NCBI GenBank assembly: GCA_903904815.1
Contig: CAIVDU010000057.1
Coordinates: forward strand, 1-64,000
From: an uncultured Armatimonadota bacterium
Lineage (GTDB): Bacteria; Armatimonadota; Fimbriimonadia; Fimbriimonadales; Fimbriimonadaceae
Reading direction: 5' to 3'
DNA length: 64,000 nt
The notes under the pieces are model-generated. The model had not been told where the DNA came from, searched no databases, and saw nothing but the letters and a program-made list of their open reading frames with translations. Each line of letters begins with the position of its first letter. The stretch's first letter is position 1. Positions 61,283 to 64,000 of the stretch are shown here, in pieces. A program made the translations under genes and the position numbers.

Positions 61283-62386
61283 TTAAGCTGGAGTCGTCAA
61301 GCCGTACTCAACCAACTGCCAAAGATCTCGGGTTGGCAAAACTCGTTCTTCAAGCGCCCTTTCATCGAAAGGGATAACGTTTGTGCCTGGTTGCTTTCCG
61401 AGCGTCACGCTCAATCCGAGACCTCGGCCGGGAGCAATGAACGTGAACCTGGAAGGCTCGTGCATCGTAGACTCGAGTAGTGGCTTGATCAGCTCACGAT
61501 CCAACTCAGGGACAAACCACTCCAGTTCCTCCCACATGGATTGGGAGCGCAACTCTGCGGCCGCCTCGACGACCGCCACCGTTGATTCGCTAGAGAGGAT
61601 CCGTTGGGCGAGGCCCTTGAGATTTGTCCTGACCCCGTTCCCCAGCAAATTCCGATCTGCGTGCCGGTACCCGGCCAGGCGGGTTAGCCCCGCCAGCCTC
61701 ATCGAACCGCTCTCAACCATGGTCGGACCGCCTCTCCGGAGAGCGAGATTAGGCACCGAGTGCCGAACGCCATGTCCCCATGGCCAGAGTAGATTGATGG
61801 GCGGAAGCCCTTCATCCACTCGTCGGAGGTTGAACTCCATTTCCGAAAAGAGATTGATCGAATCGTCGATGTACTTGCGCAGAATGACGTCGGCATCACC
61901 TTCGGGCAACTTCGATTTCATGGGTTCACGGGCGAATCCCTTGGGATTGTAGGTCGCCATATCTCCGCGACCTTCCCAAACCAAGCCGTGGTCCTTGCCC
62001 GCTCCCTTCACAAACGTCAAGACCTTGGTGTTCAGTCGCGTAGCGTTCTCGGAGACTAAGGCGCTTTCGGCGGGAAGCAGTTCAAATTGTGGTTCAGTGA
62101 CGGTCCCGTCCTCGAAACTGAGGACCGAAAGATGAAAATGAGTGGATCGTTCCGGTGGATCGGCATTTAAGGCAGAGATCGTCAGTGGACCTTGCCGCAT
62201 CTGGGCTTCTTCTGACCGCATTCCGAGAAAGAGAGCCTCGGGGGTTTCAATGTTGGGGATCGGCGAAACCTTACTCAAGTCTCCCTGTTCCGTCAACGAA
62301 CTCAGAGAGGGAAGGGATTGCCGTAAGAACGAGTCTCCCCCAGGCAACCCTACGAGCTCCGGAACGATGAGAACGGTTCGACGCAC
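61283..62386 (-). CDS. Degenerate ApgM-like phosphoglycerate mutase homologue
   Basis: 367 residues. 'MRRTVLIVPELVGLPGGDSF' corresponds to the family start 'IxIIxDGMADxP', and 'NLRRVDEGLPPINLLWPWGH' to 'NxxRxxxGxxPANxxWLWGQG'. But the metal-binding Asp of DGM is Glu-Leu here, the seryl nucleophile segment reads 'PNIETPEALFLGM', and the late Asp/His metal motifs are not found. It is thus probably a pseudoenzyme of the alkaline phosphatase superfamily. GTG start at 62386 overlaps the purF stop by one base (TAGTG). Confidence 0.7.
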   Translation of the reverse strand: MRRTVLIVPELVGLPGGDSFLRQSLPSLSSLTEQGDLSKVSPIPNIETPEALFLGMRSEEAQMRQGPLTISALNADPPERSTHFHLSVLSFEDGTVTEPQFELLPAESALVSENATRLNTKVLTFVKGAGKDHGLVWEGRGDMATYNPKGFAREPMKSKLPEGDADVILRKYIDDSINLFSEMEFNLRRVDEGLPPINLLWPWGHGVRHSVPNLALRRGGPTMVESGSMRLAGLTRLAGYRHADRNLLGNGVRTNLKGLAQRILSSESTVAVVEAAAELRSQSMWEELEWFVPELDRELIKPLLESTMHEPSRFTFIAPGRGLGLSVTLGKQPGTNVIPFDERALEERVLPTRDLWQLVEYGLTTPA

Positions 62387-63858
62387 TAGCTGTCCAACAA
62401 TACGAGCTGCCCAGGAGCGATGGCACTGGCATCGCCGCTGGGAGGCGCCGTATCAAAGGCGTCCTTGGTGAGGTTTTCCGGCACGGGAATCGGATACTTT
62501 CCGTTGAAGCAAGCCAGACAGAAGTTCTCCTTGCCCCGAGTGCCGACCGACTTCACCGCGCCTTCGATGCTCAAATATCCTAAGGAGGTGCAGCCAATGT
62601 AGGCTTCAAGTTCCTTTAGATTCATTCGAGCCGCTGCCAGTTCGTTCCGGCTAGCCATGTCTATCCCATAGAAACAGGGGAACTCGATGGGCGGCGCGGT
62701 GATCCGAACGTGGACTTCCTTGGCTCCCGACTCAAACATCAGCTTGACGATCTGTTTCGTGGTGGTGCCTCGAACGATGCTGTCATCTACAAGAATCACC
62801 CTTTGACCGGCGAGGTGTTCGACAAGCGGAGTGAGCTTCATGCGTACTCCCATCTCGCGCATTCGCTGGTCCGGTGCGATAAATGTTCGATGGATGTAAC
62901 GACTCTTGGTCATTCCCTCTCGGAAGGGAATTCCGCTGACCCTACTGTATCCAAGCGCGGCCGGGATTCCACTATCTGGTACTGGAACCACGATATCCGC
63001 CTCGACGGGGTGTTCTAAAGCGAGATTCTCCCCCATCCGCTCTCTTGCCGAGTAAAGCAGCGTGCCATGCATGGTGGAGTCAGGGCGCGCGAAATAGATG
63101 AACTCGAATAGGCACATGCCGCCCGGCTCTTTCTCATGGCCACGAGCGAACCGCATCCCGGTTTTGTCCACGATCACCATCTCGCCGGCTTCCAGTTCGC
63201 GCTCAGGCACACCGCCAACGGGTCCGAAAGCACAGGTCTCGCTTGCGATCATGTACCCCTCGCCGAGTCGACCGGCAGTCAGCGGCCGAATTCCACTCGG
63301 GTCACGGAAGCCGATCAGGAGCTTTGGAGTCACCACGGTTACGCTGTAGGCGCCGCGGACGCGTCTCATGACTTCCGAAACAGCCGCCTCGGGACCTCGG
63401 TCTAGGTGGCGAACAAGCATTCGGGCCAAGATCTCGGAGTCGCTCGTCGAGTCGAAATGCTCGCCGTTCGCTTCCATCTCTTTTCTCAGCTCTTGAGCAT
63501 TGATCACGTTTCCGTTGTGGGCGACCGCGATTTCGCCGACCACACTTTGGCAAAACACCGGTTGAGCGTTCCGAAGCACGCTGGCTCCAGTGGTGCTGTA
63601 CCGCGTGTGACCGATTGCCATGTTGCCTTTAAGACTGGCGAGGGCTTCGGGGGTAAAGACTTGGCTTACAAGCCCCATGTCTTTGTGGTATCGGACGCGG
63701 GAGCCATCGCTGACCGCGATTCCCGCCGATTCTTGTCCACGATGCTGCAGAGCAAAGAGCCCAAAGAATGCGGAACGCGCTGCGTCTCCTTCGGGTAGGT
63801 AGATGCCAAGTACCCCACACTCTTCCTTGGGGCGGTCATCGCACTCGAACGGCGTCAT
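62386..63858 (-). CDS. purF: Amidophosphoribosyltransferase
   Basis: 490 residues. First committed step of purine synthesis: PRPP plus glutamine to phosphoribosylamine. The N-terminal nucleophile cysteine is Cys14 in 'KEECGVLGIYL', so a propeptide of 13 residues must be removed. 'GHTRYSTTG', the PRPP motif 'VILVDDSIVRGTT' and C-terminal cysteines ('NFCLACFNGKYP') for a [4Fe-4S] cluster put it with the Bacillus-type enzyme. It is upstream of the ApgM-like gene and overlaps it by one base. Confidence 0.97.
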   Translation of the reverse strand: MTPFECDDRPKEECGVLGIYLPEGDAARSAFFGLFALQHRGQESAGIAVSDGSRVRYHKDMGLVSQVFTPEALASLKGNMAIGHTRYSTTGASVLRNAQPVFCQSVVGEIAVAHNGNVINAQELRKEMEANGEHFDSTSDSEILARMLVRHLDRGPEAAVSEVMRRVRGAYSVTVVTPKLLIGFRDPSGIRPLTAGRLGEGYMIASETCAFGPVGGVPERELEAGEMVIVDKTGMRFARGHEKEPGGMCLFEFIYFARPDSTMHGTLLYSARERMGENLALEHPVEADIVVPVPDSGIPAALGYSRVSGIPFREGMTKSRYIHRTFIAPDQRMREMGVRMKLTPLVEHLAGQRVILVDDSIVRGTTTKQIVKLMFESGAKEVHVRITAPPIEFPCFYGIDMASRNELAAARMNLKELEAYIGCTSLGYLSIEGAVKSVGTRGKENFCLACFNGKYPIPVPENLTKDAFDTAPPSGDASAIAPGQLVLLDS

Positions 63859-63960
63859 TGCTCAGAGTTTACCGGTCGTTAACACGATCCCCTCTGGTTT
63901 CGCGCCGCATAGTGCACAAACTAGTGATCCGCCCGGCTAGCCGCCAGGTAAATACAAAAA

Positions 63961-63986
63961 GGGTCCGAGCGAAATCGCTCGGACCC
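63961..63986 (-). terminator. Terminator of a minus-strand gene beyond the right edge
   Basis: Perfect 11-bp stem (63961-63971 with 63976-63986) and, on the minus strand, TTTTTGTATT. No plus-strand gene ends here, so it must end a transcript coming from beyond base 64000. purF therefore has its own promoter between 63859 and 63960. Confidence 0.85.
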
Positions 63987-64000
63987 CAATTGGACCGGTT

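Overview
The window looks like chromosome from a diderm bacterium of the phylum Armatimonadota, probably the class Fimbriimonadia. Support: a DUF1559-type prepilin with the N-terminal [17 protein letters not shown] and '[17 protein letters not shown]' signatures common in that group, outer-membrane barrel proteins, a Tat-dependent GH109-type enzyme, two ECF sigma factors and moderately high GC. This is pattern recognition, not a database result. I see no IS element, prophage, integrase, CRISPR array or rRNA. Short ATGA, GTGA or TAGTG overlaps mark many co-directional operons and helped choose starts.

Layout. 0-3 kb (minus): start of argG, a GNAT acetyltransferase and a large secreted barrel-like protein with its own terminator. 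3.2-5.3 kb (plus): two overlapping CsgG/FlgT-like periplasmic proteins. 5.3-8.9 kb (minus): the whole oxidative pentose-phosphate branch as gnd-zwf-pgl. 9.2-12.3 kb (plus): a NarL-type two-component pair and a LacI-family regulator. 12.3-19.1 kb (minus): HAD phosphatase, HI0933-type flavoprotein, alpha/beta esterase, sialate O-acetylesterase, glycerate 2-kinase and a small unknown, a carbohydrate-scavenging set. 19.1-25.8 kb: aldo/keto reductases, MarR, a single-domain response regulator, hemolysin-III/PAQR protein, CvfB-like RNA-binding protein and small unknowns. 25.8-28 kb: ChrA transporter, a phenol-MetA-type outer-membrane protein and initiator tRNA-Met.

28.1-32.2 kb (minus) is the most interesting block. 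It is a four-gene respiratory operon: a CydA-like cytochrome bd subunit I carrying a C-terminal cytochrome c, a one-piece cytochrome b, a Rieske protein and a large membrane protein of unknown family that may be a paralogous second bd-type subunit. There is no CydB. I read this as a quinol:cytochrome c reductase wired to an alternative bd-superfamily terminal reductase. 32.5-36.2 kb: a beta-lactamase-fold hydrolase with an added C-terminal domain, and a GH109-like oxidoreductase. 36.2-42.1 kb (minus): prepilin, DUF948-like protein, an 843-aa carbohydrate-active-looking protein, a truncated GH4-like NAD-binding protein and Mrp/ApbC.

42.2-48.7 kb holds two ECF sigma factors, an anti-sigma-like protein, DUF4446, signal peptidase I coupled to a Nudix hydrolase, an M48 peptidase and a dimeric alpha/beta-barrel protein. 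48.8-52.5 kb (plus) is a pseudopilin operon (major pilin, PilV-, PilW- and PilX-like proteins). 52.5-57.1 kb: trpB, an SdpR/SdpI-like pair, an AraC regulator and asd. 57.1-63.9 kb (minus): purF overlapping a catalytically eroded ApgM-like protein, then an 881-aa protein with about eleven 27-residue repeats plus HEAT-like repeats, coupled to a GH26-like glycosidase. A terminator of an off-window gene closes the window.
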